Source of the DNA: Euborellia annulipes
Lineage: Eukaryota; Arthropoda; Insecta; Dermaptera; Anisolabididae
DNA: 64,000 bases
Assembly: GCA_023213315.1 (NCBI GenBank)
Contig: JAKCPI010005689.1
Location: 372,001 to 436,000, forward strand
Reading direction: 5' to 3'
The notes below the pieces were generated by a model, which was not told the DNA's origin, searched no databases, and worked only from the letters and a program-made list of their open reading frames with translations. Each line of letters starts with the position of its first letter. The first letter of the stretch is position 1. Made by a program: the position numbers and the translations under genes. This document shows positions 1-9,154 of this stretch, one piece after another.

Positions 1-400
1 CCACCCCACCTGCTGTGAGTAACACCACCTCAAAATCATGTCCAAGCTTTTTAAATTTTGATAACCGCGGAATGAGCCATTTCATCGAAAGCGTCGGTTC
101 ACAGGACAAGACCAGTTGTTTGTTTTCGGTTTTGGGTTGGCTGAGTTGAATCAAACACTCATCGAGTTGACCAAAAACTTGATGGCAACAATTCAATAAA
201 ATTTCGCCCTGCCCAGTCAGCACAAGTGTTTTATTTTTTCGATCGAACAAAGTCGTATTCAATGCTTCTTCTAAATTATAAATTTGCTTACTGACCGCAC
301 TTTGCGTCACAAATAATTTCTTTGCAGCTAAAGTGACGCTGCCATACTTCGCCACAAAATAGAAAAATTTTAGTGAATTCAGCGATATTCTTTCAATCAT
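1..400 (-). CDS. LysR-family transcriptional regulator, N-terminal part (cut by window edge)
   Basis: DNA-binding regulator; the first 133 residues are present and the rest lies outside the window. The start is the ATG at 400 (MIERISLNSLKFFYF). A winged helix-turn-helix occupies about residues 8-65, with the typical recognition helix VTQSAVSKQIYNLEE around residues 36-50. The effector domain begins near residue 92 with LSCEPTLSMKWLIPRL, the pattern of the GcvA-like subgroup. It is transcribed away from the LysE-type exporter gene, separated by only about 95 bases, so it probably regulates that exporter; this is inferred from the divergent layout. Confidence 0.85.
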   Translation of the reverse strand, partial: MIERISLNSLKFFYFVAKYGSVTLAAKKLFVTQSAVSKQIYNLEEALNTTLFDRKNKTLVLTGQGEILLNCCHQVFGQLDECLIQLSQPKTENKQLVLSCEPTLSMKWLIPRLSKFKKLGHDFEVVLLTAGGV

Positions 401-494
401 TCCAAAAACTCATATACGGGTAGTCATTTTTATCGATTTTTATTTCTAGGTTTCTGTTCAAAATAGAAATCATCTTTATTAAACCCTATTTTAG

Positions 495-656
495 ATGATG
501 AAAAACATATTGAATATCGATATCTATCTTCCCAGCCGTATAGATGCGACTTCTTACTCTGAAAAAATAGCTGCTTTGAGCAATACCTTGACCTTTCCAA
601 ATACATTCCAAAAAGTACAGAGTAGCTCCCTTATTTTCAGTGAGGGTGCAAGATAA
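495..656 (+). CDS. Possible small ORF overlapping the start of the exporter gene
   Basis: A 53-residue reading frame (begins MMKNILNIDIYLPSRID, ends LIFSEGAR) whose TAA stop overlaps the ATG of the next gene as TAATG, the classic arrangement for translational coupling. There is no clear Shine-Dalgarno sequence before its ATG, no transmembrane segment and no family that I recognise. It fills most of the gap between the LysR gene and the exporter. It could be a genuine leader peptide or small protein, a remnant of a longer gene, or chance. The overlap and complete frame are visible; function is unknown. Confidence 0.3.
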   Translation: MMKNILNIDIYLPSRIDATSYSEKIAALSNTLTFPNTFQKVQSSSLIFSEGAR

Positions 657-1264
657 TGGCAGAGTTCATTGCGGTTATTCTCATTACGATTTTGGCGGTG
701 GTTAGCCCCGGCGCTGACTTTGCGATTGTCACTAAAAATAGTTATTTGTACGGCAGAAAAATAGGAGTTTTAACTTCACTCGGAATATCGCTTGGCGTGT
801 TGGTGCATGTGACCTATACCCTAGTCGCTGTTGCCTTTGTAATGACTTATACGCCGCAAATTTTGAATATTGTTAAGTATATTGGTGCGATTTATTTGAT
901 CTATATTGGCTATAAAACTTTTACTCAAAAACCAGTTTTAGACACTGCTGCTTTAATTTCTATAGGTACTTTCCAAGCCATAAAATACGGCTTCTTTACT
1001 AATGCTTTAAACCCGAAAACCACGCTATTTGTGATTAGTACCTATACTCAAATTGTGAGTTTAACCACACCTAAAACTATTCTTTTGGCTTATGGCTTTT
1101 TTATGTCATTTGCCCATTTTGTATGGTTTTCACTTGTCGCAGTGCTTTTTTCATCCATGCTGTTAAGGCAAAAAATGTTAGCCAAGCAAGTACTGATTAA
1201 TAAAGTGATTGGTTCAATTTTATGTGCTTTAGGTATGATTCTGCTTTTTACTCAGTTTCAATAG
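656..1264 (+). CDS. LysE/RhtB-family amino-acid exporter
   Basis: Inner-membrane efflux protein of the LysE superfamily, which exports amino acids such as threonine, homoserine or lysine. It has 202 residues, the usual family length of about 205. The N-terminal helix carries the conserved SPGADF motif (residues 17-22), equivalent to the family SPGP signature, followed by about five further hydrophobic segments and the short GRKIG loop typical of the family. The ATG overlaps the stop of a possible small upstream ORF. The divergent LysR gene is the likely regulator. The exact substrate cannot be read from the sequence. Confidence 0.85.
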   Translation: MAEFIAVILITILAVVSPGADFAIVTKNSYLYGRKIGVLTSLGISLGVLVHVTYTLVAVAFVMTYTPQILNIVKYIGAIYLIYIGYKTFTQKPVLDTAALISIGTFQAIKYGFFTNALNPKTTLFVISTYTQIVSLTTPKTILLAYGFFMSFAHFVWFSLVAVLFSSMLLRQKMLAKQVLINKVIGSILCALGMILLFTQFQ

Positions 1265-1365
1265 AGCCACTTCATTTTTAAGAAACTGTACAGTGAATTT
1301 AGAGCTGCTGGACTGAATCCTTCGTACAGAACTCAGTCCATTCAAACGAGCTAAGAATCTATTTG

Positions 1366-2421
1366 TTAAGTATTCGATTCAGATAAATCATTTACATTCC
1401 AACGATTTGCTCTTTTAAAGGTTCCCACATCGTTAAATCGAACACCCATATCACGCATGACTTTATGGGCAACAGGTGCAGTCATTTGGCGAATGTAGAA
1501 TGGTTCTTTCACCACAAAATGATGAATGGCATGCGTTGAGCCAAAGTTAAAGCAAAAGAGTTGGAACGGCATCATCCACCACGGCGTTAACACTTGAGTT
1601 TGTTGAATCACATTGCCTAATTCGACATCACCGTAGTAATGCATGTTGCTTGTCACAAAGTGCAGACAGAAAGTACGCAGCACATTTGGTGCAATCCACA
1701 CCACAGTTAGAACATTAATCACATGCATAATATTTAGGGTTGTAGCTGACCATGCGATCGGTGCATTTGCCAAGCTTGAAACCATATCAACTGCATGGAA
1801 CCCTAAGAAGATATACCAAAGTGACCAATGAATAATTCCAAGTGGAAAATAAGCTAAGAACGCACGTTTAAAAATAACTTTTCTAACAGTCCAATTGCTT
1901 GCAGCAATAATGCGTAGCAAAACTGCAAAGCCATTATCACCAATCGCGACGAGTCGGCGAATGCTCCACTGCTCTCCATTGGTGAGCGCTCTTTCTTCTA
2001 AATCGACCTCAGTGCCTGAATTTTTATGATGATTAAAATGAAGCTCACGGCGTTTCCACGGGTTAATGGTACTTGGGCGAGCTAACCACACTAGACCCAT
2101 CATAAGGTGATGTGCCCATGGTTTTTTTCTAAAATACATCCAGTGAATCAGGTCGTGTTCTAACTCATGGGTAAGAGATGCAAAAAATGCAATCATTGGA
2201 ATTGCGAACCAAGCTGAAAGCTGATTATTTATATAGAGCACGGCCGTAGCAATCATTCCAACGAGGGAAATAAATAGAATCATCGCTCCTATCGCGTTTT
2301 GATGGTTCAAAATGGGATGGCGTTTGCGTAAAGCCACACCTTCTGCCGTGACCACTTTTTTAATGTGTTCCGTTTTTTCGCTATCAGTCATTCCAGCAGG
2401 ATTTTTATATATGTAGGTCAT
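1366..2421 (-). CDS. Membrane fatty acid desaturase
   Basis: Membrane-bound di-iron desaturase/hydroxylase of 351 residues. The three histidine clusters that bind the iron pair are present: HELEHD with a further His (residues 85-93), HFNHH (128-132) and HAIHH near residue 298. Hydrophobic stretches lie between boxes. The protein would introduce double bonds into acyl chains or hydroxylate an alkyl or sterol-like substrate at the inner membrane; the exact substrate is not evident. The gene is divergent from an AraC-family regulator starting 188 bases away, a common arrangement in which the regulator controls desaturase expression. Confidence 0.82.
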   Translation of the reverse strand: MTYIYKNPAGMTDSEKTEHIKKVVTAEGVALRKRHPILNHQNAIGAMILFISLVGMIATAVLYINNQLSAWFAIPMIAFFASLTHELEHDLIHWMYFRKKPWAHHLMMGLVWLARPSTINPWKRRELHFNHHKNSGTEVDLEERALTNGEQWSIRRLVAIGDNGFAVLLRIIAASNWTVRKVIFKRAFLAYFPLGIIHWSLWYIFLGFHAVDMVSSLANAPIAWSATTLNIMHVINVLTVVWIAPNVLRTFCLHFVTSNMHYYGDVELGNVIQQTQVLTPWWMMPFQLFCFNFGSTHAIHHFVVKEPFYIRQMTAPVAHKVMRDMGVRFNDVGTFKRANRWNVNDLSESNT

Positions 2422-2609
2422 CCGTTATTACTCAGTTTTCTCATGTTCCTACTTTATTTATATCTACCTTTGTATGCTTAACTCGAAACGCCAATCTATT
2501 AGCCATAGATGCCAAAATGTAAAAAGCAGAGATAAACAAAAGATCTTTTATTTTTTGAAATCTTTTATAATGAGGTGAGGAATATGAGTCACAAGTTATA
2601 GGATATAAC

Positions 2610-3617
2610 ATGCCACAGACAGCAACGGCACTGGCTAGCTGGGTTAAAGCGATTCAAAAAGCGCTTGAGAAAGCAGGTGTAGATAGCCAACCTTTATTAA
2701 AACAAGCTGGTTTAGATGTTCAGGCCCTAAACGATCCAGATGCGCGCTATTCATTAAAAAACACAGCAAATTTATGGAAATTAGCCGTTCAAGCGACTCA
2801 GGACTCATGCTTTGGCCTTAAAGTTGCCAGCCAAGTCAATCAAAATACATTTCATGTGTTGGGCCATTCACTCATTACCAGCACAACACTAAAAGAAATG
2901 TTTTTAAGAATTATTCGTTACTTCCGTATAGTGACCGACATTCCTGAACTTGAGTTTTATGGCGAGGGAAAAAATCATTATTTCGTTATTCATGTTCCCG
3001 ACGAAGTTCAACCCGAATCTATTGATGCTTTTATCTCTGTTTTTATTCGTTCAAGTCGCGCGTTACAAGGTTCTGTTTTTTCGCCATTACGTATTGAACT
3101 GAGACGCTCGGAACCCGAAGATCTAGAAACTTTTCAAAGTATTTTAAAAGCCCCGACTGTGTTTAATGCCCTCAAGGACATGATTGTATTTGACACAGCA
3201 ACCATAGAGCAGCCTTTAGACGGTGGGAACCCTAGCCTCACCCAAGAATATGATGAGATTATTAATCGTTATCTGGCACGGTTTGATAAAGAAAATATAT
3301 TGGCTCGTGTGAAAGTAAAACTCATTGAAAAATTATCTACAGGTGACTTTCAACAGCAAGACGTTGCAAAAAGTTTAGGCTTAAGTATACGGAGTCTGCA
3401 ACGTAAGCTATCGGCAGAAAATACCTCTTATAGCGAGCTACTCGACAATACCCGGCACGAACTCGCTTTGTCGTATATTAAAAACTCAAGCCACAATATT
3501 ACCGAAATTGCCTATATTCTTGGCTTTACCGATGTGAGTAGTTTTACACGTGCTTTTCGACGTTGGACAGATTTATCACCGCTACACTATCGGGAAAAGC
3601 ATCTGTCTTGTTCTTAA
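2610..3617 (+). CDS. AraC-family transcriptional regulator (OruR/ArgR-like sensor domain)
   Basis: Transcriptional regulator of 335 residues. The N-terminal about 200 residues match the arabinose-binding-like domain of the OruR group (starts ASWVKAIQKALEKAGVDSQP). Residues about 235-332 form the double helix-turn-helix AraC DNA-binding domain, with DVAKSLGLSIRSLQRKLS as the first helix pair and ITEIAYILGFTDVSSFTRAF as the second. The start is supported by AGGA six bases upstream of the ATG. It is divergent from the desaturase and probably regulates it. An intrinsic terminator follows the stop. Confidence 0.88.
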   Translation: MPQTATALASWVKAIQKALEKAGVDSQPLLKQAGLDVQALNDPDARYSLKNTANLWKLAVQATQDSCFGLKVASQVNQNTFHVLGHSLITSTTLKEMFLRIIRYFRIVTDIPELEFYGEGKNHYFVIHVPDEVQPESIDAFISVFIRSSRALQGSVFSPLRIELRRSEPEDLETFQSILKAPTVFNALKDMIVFDTATIEQPLDGGNPSLTQEYDEIINRYLARFDKENILARVKVKLIEKLSTGDFQQQDVAKSLGLSIRSLQRKLSAENTSYSELLDNTRHELALSYIKNSSHNITEIAYILGFTDVSSFTRAFRRWTDLSPLHYREKHLSCS

Positions 3618-3640
3618 ATTTTTAAAAATTTTAGATAAAA

Positions 3641-3670
3641 AAAAGATGCATTCATGTGCATCTTTTTTTA
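3641..3670. terminator. Bidirectional intrinsic terminator between AraC gene and M20 hydrolase
   Basis: An 11-bp stem (3641-3651 with 3658-3668, core GATGCA/TGCATC) with a six-base loop, preceded by A and followed by T tracts. It lies between two convergent genes and can serve both. Confidence 0.85.
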
Positions 3671-3678
3671 TGAATATC

Positions 3679-5046
3679 TTATTTTTTATTTAAAAGTTCA
3701 AGCATGGACACTGTGGTGACTTTAGCCCCGACTGGCAAGGCTTTTAAATCTACAACATAGTTCGGACTGTGCGGAATGTAAGGTGCGGGTTTGCCTTGCT
3801 TTACTGCATTTGCAAACACAACTGGATCTGCCACACCAATAAACATAAAGTTAAATGGAATGTCTTTTTGTTCACCTAACAAATGGTGCACATCTTCTGA
3901 ACCCATAACTGGAGGAAAATTGGTTAAAACCTGTTTGTCGCCTAATAACGCTTTTAGTGGCCCATGTAAACGGGCAGAAAATTCTTTATTGTTGACTACA
4001 GGCGTGCTTGAACCTTTGAATGTAAAAGTTGGCAATTGATCTTTACCCATACCCTGCATTTCGGCTGTGCCTTCACTCATAAGCTTAATATTATTTAACA
4101 TGGTTTCACGCACTTTTGGATCAAACCAGCGTAAGTTCATCTTGACCAATGCAGTCGAAGGAATCACGTTATTCGAATTTCCAGCTTGGATCGAGCCAAT
4201 TGATAGAACTGCTGCTTGTTGTGGATCAACTGTATTTCCCATAATAGTCTGATATTGGGTAATCGCATTTGCAGCCATGCTAATTGGGTTTTTGGTTAAC
4301 ATGGGTAATGAGCCATGCCCACCAACACCTTTAAATAGAACATCAAGCTGATCGGTTCCCGCCATGCGTGGTCCCGGTGCATTAATGACCACTCCAACAG
4401 GCGCTGGTGTGGTATGAACTGCAAAGAAATAATCGGGTTTAGGTAAATTGTATTTCGTCCACAAACCATCAGTCACCATTGCTTTAGCACCCGTTATAGG
4501 CTCTTCAGCAGGTTGTGCCACTAAAATAATGGTTCCGCTCCATTCCTTTTTCAAAGCCACCATGGTTTTTGCCATACTCAGCATCCATGTCACATGTGCA
4601 TCGTGACCACACATATGGGCAACAGGTGTTTCGGTTCCATCATCGAGTTTTACCCGCACTTTACTTGCGTATGGTAGACCAGTTGCTTCTTGAACAGTAT
4701 TGGCGTCCATGTCGGCACGGTACATGACCGTTGGCCCTGCACCATTTTTCAAAATGCCGACCACGCCTGTTTTTGCTATTCCGGTTTTAACATCAAACCC
4801 TAATGATTTAAGCTCTTTGGCAACAATGGCAGAAGTACGCGTTTCCATAAATCCCAATTCTGGGTGCTCATGAATGTCTTTATAGACCTTACTTAACCAC
4901 TCTGTTTGGCCATCAATAATGTTTAACGCTTTTTGCGAAACCGCTGGTAAAGTTGTTGGACTTGCTTCTGCATGAAGGACAGTTCCATAACCTGAAATCA
5001 AAGTCGACAACCCTAAAAATAGGCTGTTTTTAAAAAATTTGTTCAT
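3679..5046 (-). CDS. M20D-family amidohydrolase, periplasmic
   Basis: Metal-dependent hydrolase of N-acyl amino acids or similar amides. It has 455 residues, including an N-terminal signal peptide (hydrophobic residues 8-22, probable cleavage after LHA near 26). Metal-ligand motifs of the AbgB/IAA-amino-acid hydrolase branch are present: CGHDAH (146-151), the EE pair (181-182) and HTTPAP near 216. The signal peptide implies a periplasmic site, unlike most cytoplasmic M20D enzymes. The gene is last in an apparent operon with a BASS symporter (34 bases upstream) and a FadL-type outer-membrane protein. I infer that it cleaves an amide conjugate before its product is imported. Confidence 0.85.
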   Translation of the reverse strand: MNKFFKNSLFLGLSTLISGYGTVLHAEASPTTLPAVSQKALNIIDGQTEWLSKVYKDIHEHPELGFMETRTSAIVAKELKSLGFDVKTGIAKTGVVGILKNGAGPTVMYRADMDANTVQEATGLPYASKVRVKLDDGTETPVAHMCGHDAHVTWMLSMAKTMVALKKEWSGTIILVAQPAEEPITGAKAMVTDGLWTKYNLPKPDYFFAVHTTPAPVGVVINAPGPRMAGTDQLDVLFKGVGGHGSLPMLTKNPISMAANAITQYQTIMGNTVDPQQAAVLSIGSIQAGNSNNVIPSTALVKMNLRWFDPKVRETMLNNIKLMSEGTAEMQGMGKDQLPTFTFKGSSTPVVNNKEFSARLHGPLKALLGDKQVLTNFPPVMGSEDVHHLLGEQKDIPFNFMFIGVADPVVFANAVKQGKPAPYIPHSPNYVVDLKALPVGAKVTTVSMLELLNKK

Positions 5047-5080
5047 TATGAATAAAGCTCCGTTTTAATAATCTTTGCAG

Positions 5081-5968
5081 TTAGTTAATAATTATTTTGT
5101 TTTTAGCTAAATCTTTCTTTTCTAATCGATTCAATAATGTACCAAACAGCGTTGCCATTACATACATTAAGATTGAATACACGGCTGCTGGCATAGCTGC
5201 GTCTGAGCTCGCCATAACAGTTAAAGCAATTGTTAAAGCTAAGGTACTGTTATGAATTCCTATTTCAAAAGCACAGGCTTTGGCTTGAAAGCTATTAATA
5301 CCAAATAAACGAGGCACCAAATAACCAATCAAAAGACTACAGATACAGAAAAGTAAAGTTGCTCCACCCACTAGCCCAATGTAATTGAGAAGTTTTTGAT
5401 AGTCTTTGGCAATCGCGAGCGCAATAACAAAAAGTAAAAATACAATTGCGAAAACACGAACGGGGTTATTTAACCTTTCTGCAAATTTTGGTGAGAAATG
5501 TCTGATCAACATCCCAATAATGACGGGAACTAAAATAATAACAAACACCTGAATTATTTTAGAAAATTGCAATCCAACGTGTTGTTCACTTGCAACGAAA
5601 TGTAGTAATGCAAAGTTCACAATCAATGGCAATGTAAAAGCAGCAAGCACTGAATTTATCGCAGTTAAAGTAATATTAAGTGCAATATCACCCTTATATA
5701 AATAGCTAAATAAATTTGCAGTGGCACCCCCTGGTGAAGCCGCAAGTAACATCAGCCCGACAGCAATCATTGGTGGTAAAGCAAAAACCTTACAAATAAT
5801 AAATGCAATAGCTACTAAAATAATGAGCTGGCAAAACAATGCAATAAATACAGCCTTGGGGTGCTGGCGAACACGTTTAAAATCTTTGAGGGTTAATTCT
5901 AGCCCCATACCAGCCATAATGATGGCCAAAGCTATGGGTAAGAATATGGTAATTATCAATGAATCCAT
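5081..5968 (-). CDS. Bile acid:sodium symporter family (BASS) transporter
   Basis: Inner-membrane sodium-coupled transporter of organic anions; 295 residues with about nine or ten hydrophobic segments. BASS-family features include GLELTLKDF after the first helix, the ASPGGATANLFSYL stretch near residues 78-91 and FEIGIHNSTLALTIAL near 235-250, which form the two crossover regions around the sodium sites. The start is supported by GAGG before the ATG. It sits between the FadL-like gene (32 bases) and the M20 amidohydrolase (34 bases), so the three are probably co-transcribed. Bacterial members carry bile acids, pantoate or other carboxylates; substrate is not determined here. Confidence 0.88.
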   Translation of the reverse strand: MDSLIITIFLPIALAIIMAGMGLELTLKDFKRVRQHPKAVFIALFCQLIILVAIAFIICKVFALPPMIAVGLMLLAASPGGATANLFSYLYKGDIALNITLTAINSVLAAFTLPLIVNFALLHFVASEQHVGLQFSKIIQVFVIILVPVIIGMLIRHFSPKFAERLNNPVRVFAIVFLLFVIALAIAKDYQKLLNYIGLVGGATLLFCICSLLIGYLVPRLFGINSFQAKACAFEIGIHNSTLALTIALTVMASSDAAMPAAVYSILMYVMATLFGTLLNRLEKKDLAKNKIIIN

Positions 5969-6000
5969 TCTCTATTTCCTCTTTTAATTTTTTGTATTAT

Positions 6001-7386
6001 TTAGAATTTATAACCAATCTTGAGTCCATACCCAATCGAGTGATTATCCTTAAACTCCCCTACATAATAATCACTACCGGCCTGCGCGCCAAGCTGAGCT
6101 TTTGCATCACCTAGCCAGTAATATTTCACACCACCAGAAATAAAGTATTGTGGTGTTGGGCTAAATTGAGCACCAAATCCTAAATTATAATATCCATCGG
6201 TTGGGCCACCCGTTGAAACTTTATCGCCTACACCTGAGTCCCAACCGACCGAAACAGAACCTAACCATTTAGGTGAAAAACGTTGCCCTAACCCTAAATT
6301 TAAAGACCATTGGTCTTCATCATAACGAACTAAATTAAGCCCTTCCGGACGGCTTGGTGTTGCTAACACTCCAATAACTTTTGAAATTTCACCAAAACGA
6401 TAAGGTTGTAGCGCCAAATCACTCCAATTTACCCAACGTAAACTTCCGAACAATAAAGTTCCCTGACGTAAACCGGTTTGAAACTCTAAATTCACTGAGT
6501 CTGGAGATTTAAATTTGGTTGTGCCAGAACCTTCGCCATGAGGTAATTCTGAAATAATTTGATTTAAATAGTTTTTCTTTTGCTCGGTCATCTGCCCGAT
6601 AGAAATCATATAGTCGAGATGTTGGCTAACTAAATCGCGTCCTTGCTGAGTTGTTAACATATCAATTAACGGTGCATTTTCAGTCGCGTTTACTTTGTGG
6701 GTAATGGCAGAGCGATAGGTAAGTGAAACTTTAACGGCCTTTTCAGGAATTTGATAAGCCAGTCCAGCTAACCAACCCCAATCGCCCACAGTTTTAGTTT
6801 GAAAGTCATAGCCATTATAAAGACTAAATATATTTCCTCTTAAACCGACCTGACTTTTGAAGGTTTGATAAACCGGCCCTGCAAAAATATTCCAGTTTTT
6901 ATTAGGTTGATATCCGGCAATGAAGCTGAAACTTTGCATATCAAATTCTGATTTAGCATTTCCGGTAGGAACTTGACCAGAAGTCGCATTTGCAAGGCTT
7001 GTAGCCGTTATACCGGGAAGCATGACCGTATCTTTTGGCGTTGCTACAAAGCCATTTACGCCAGAATATTCGGTGTCAGCACCAAAAGGCTGATCGTAAA
7101 GCAATCCAAATGAATACTGCGGTGCAATCTGAAACTTTAAAGCCGCAGTTGGCCGATAATCTGTATTGGCAATATCAGAAAGTGGTTGATGTGAAGGGTT
7201 AGTACCAGATTCCACTCCTTTTAAATCAGTATCTGTCACACCTAAACTGGCTTCAAAGTAATTTCCCGGTTGTAAAAATGCTGAGACGGATTGGCCTGTT
7301 TTATCAAATGCCGCAGCATGTAATGCACTTGTACAAATTGAAGCGATTCCCAATACTAATGTTCTATTTCTTACTACAAAAATCAT
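6001..7386 (-). CDS. FadL/OmpP1/TodX-family outer-membrane transport protein
   Basis: Outer-membrane beta-barrel for hydrophobic compounds. The reading frame extends upstream to 7485, but I choose the ATG at 7386 because it begins a signal peptide (MIFVVRNRTLVLGIASICTS, ending near HAA) and has AGGA upstream; the upstream ATG has none. The mature protein, about 440 residues, has the alternating aromatic/polar strand pattern and FadL-family segments such as WNIFAGPVYQTFK, LEFQTGLRQGTLLFGSLRWVNW and a C-terminal LKIGYKF ending in aromatic F. Operon with a BASS symporter and an M20 amidohydrolase suggests uptake of a hydrophobic conjugate. Confidence 0.85.
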   Translation of the reverse strand: MIFVVRNRTLVLGIASICTSALHAAAFDKTGQSVSAFLQPGNYFEASLGVTDTDLKGVESGTNPSHQPLSDIANTDYRPTAALKFQIAPQYSFGLLYDQPFGADTEYSGVNGFVATPKDTVMLPGITATSLANATSGQVPTGNAKSEFDMQSFSFIAGYQPNKNWNIFAGPVYQTFKSQVGLRGNIFSLYNGYDFQTKTVGDWGWLAGLAYQIPEKAVKVSLTYRSAITHKVNATENAPLIDMLTTQQGRDLVSQHLDYMISIGQMTEQKKNYLNQIISELPHGEGSGTTKFKSPDSVNLEFQTGLRQGTLLFGSLRWVNWSDLALQPYRFGEISKVIGVLATPSRPEGLNLVRYDEDQWSLNLGLGQRFSPKWLGSVSVGWDSGVGDKVSTGGPTDGYYNLGFGAQFSPTPQYFISGGVKYYWLGDAKAQLGAQAGSDYYVGEFKDNHSIGYGLKIGYKF

Positions 7387-7781
7387 GGATCCATCCTGGA
7401 TTTTTTTATTTTGATTGTTCACTTTATTTAGATTTTGAGTGATGCGCTTAGCCCCAAACGCCAATTCGTTGACTGTGGATGCCATATTTAAAAATTATAA
7501 GATTGCCTCTCTGAAATGAGATAAGTCCTTTTGAACTCAAGATTAAAGACTCTGATGATTTAAAACTTTCAGATAATTTTTTAAGAAACTTTTGTATTTA
7601 TTGCTGTTGATATTAAAGCGCATGATAAATTTCCCAATCCTTCATATCTCTATAAATCACGGTACACCAAACGAGAAATGCTAAACGATGATATTTATAT
7701 ACCTTCGCTTTAGCTTATAAAGTTATCGGATATATAGTCACTGGTTAAGATAGTACATACATCAGCAATGTAAGCTCTCAT
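7387..7781. other. Gene-free stretch between porin and FadL-like gene
   Basis: About 395 AT-rich bases hold the promoter region of the FadL-BASS-M20 operon and the 3' flank of the porin gene. I see no convincing ORF, RNA gene or strong terminator here. Confidence 0.5.
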
Positions 7782-9056
7782 CTAAAATTCATATTTCGCC
7801 ATCATTTCTATGCGCTTATCTTTCCCTACTTGCTGGCTTACCGTGTTGCGCTCGCCATAAATATATTCAACCCCCAAAGTTAGGGGTTTATTGGGTTTAA
7901 ACATCAGATTAGCCCAGCTCTGTTGTAACTTCTTATTTGCATCTTTTGTTATTACGTCTTTATCTTCATAGATCAGTGCACCATGTCCTATTGTGCCTCT
8001 TAGTTTTTTATTAAATTGATAAGTAAGGCCCATTTGAAATGCATCAAAATCAATTAATTCGACATCATCTCCGTTTTGAATATGACGGACATTATCAGAA
8101 GTAGCCAGTAATAATTTATTGTCTCCAGAAACATGCGAATAGTTGCTATTAAATAATAAGGATGGCGTGATTTTATAACGAAGACCTAGTGCAGCCCCCC
8201 ATCCCATTTTAGTTTCATCATTTTCATTACGTAGACGTACTTCTTGAATCAGACCCCGTGCAGTCATTACACCTTTATCAGTGGCAAATTCATATTTCAA
8301 TTTACTTGCCAGTAAAGGCAGACGGTTCTCATCATTGCCTTTTTCTAAACTTAAGAAATAAGAGGTGGATGTATTGATTGGCCCTGAATAACGCACCATT
8401 GGATTACGATTGGTACCCCCACCTAAAGCGGTATTTGAATCTAGCATTTCTGGCGCGGTTTCAGTGGAAAGAAAAGTAGACGTCGTTTGACCGATCAACC
8501 AACGATCATAATTTAAATAGACATGTCGCAGACGGGCATTATCTTTATTCGGTCCACCACGGAAATCTATTTCAAGTTTTCCTTTTAACGTTTGTTCTCC
8601 TACAGGAGTGCTAAAATCTAAACCAATACGAGAGGCATTTACGGTCGAATCCAAGCGATCTTCAGTAGATTGCTTATCAGGATCCCCTTCTAGTAACACA
8701 CTATTAATGCGGTTAAACATACCTTTCGCACCTTCAAACTGATAGGCAGTATCAGCACGAACAAATCCGTACAAATTCACATCAGCACCGGATTTTGTTT
8801 GCCATTTGAATATAGCTTGATTATTTTTTTCTGCCGGCGCGCCAACACTTGCTGTAGATACGTATAGAACCTGTACGCTAGTCACAGGTCTTGCTTGTTG
8901 AGCCTGAAGCATTTGTCGAAGTTCACTCACTTCAGTACGCAATTGTTCAATTTCACTGTTCTGGTTGGCATGAGTAAATGTAGTAATAGTCGTCAAGCTA
9001 GCTATAAATACCGTTAGTCGAGTCTTAGGTGACTTCAATTTCATTTTAAATTCCAT
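7782..9056 (-). CDS. DcaP-like outer-membrane porin
   Basis: Trimeric outer-membrane channel of the Acinetobacter DcaP family, whose characterised members take up dicarboxylates and similar organic acids. It has 424 residues: signal peptide (residues about 5-30, FIASLTTITTFTHA), a short coiled coil (SEIEQLRTEVSELRQMLQAQ) typical of DcaP, then a barrel beginning VNLYGFVRADTAYQF and ending with aromatic phenylalanine (MMAKYEF). An in-frame ATG at 9044 is an equally good start. It lies 98 bases after the AbrB-family gene in the tct gene string, so it probably provides the outer-membrane step for the same substrate. Confidence 0.85.
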   Translation of the reverse strand: MEFKMKLKSPKTRLTVFIASLTTITTFTHANQNSEIEQLRTEVSELRQMLQAQQARPVTSVQVLYVSTASVGAPAEKNNQAIFKWQTKSGADVNLYGFVRADTAYQFEGAKGMFNRINSVLLEGDPDKQSTEDRLDSTVNASRIGLDFSTPVGEQTLKGKLEIDFRGGPNKDNARLRHVYLNYDRWLIGQTTSTFLSTETAPEMLDSNTALGGGTNRNPMVRYSGPINTSTSYFLSLEKGNDENRLPLLASKLKYEFATDKGVMTARGLIQEVRLRNENDETKMGWGAALGLRYKITPSLLFNSNYSHVSGDNKLLLATSDNVRHIQNGDDVELIDFDAFQMGLTYQFNKKLRGTIGHGALIYEDKDVITKDANKKLQQSWANLMFKPNKPLTLGVEYIYGERNTVSQQVGKDKRIEMMAKYEF

Positions 9057-9154
9057 TTATTTTATTTCAATAAAGCGTGGTGTTCATCCATTTACAAAAA
9101 TTGTAGATATACTCTCCCCTTAAATAGCCTTTTCAGCTGTTTGAAATGTCTTAC

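Noticed and set aside
7387..7485. N-terminal extension of the FadL-like protein.
   Set aside because: The extension is hydrophilic, precedes an obvious signal peptide and has no ribosome-binding site.
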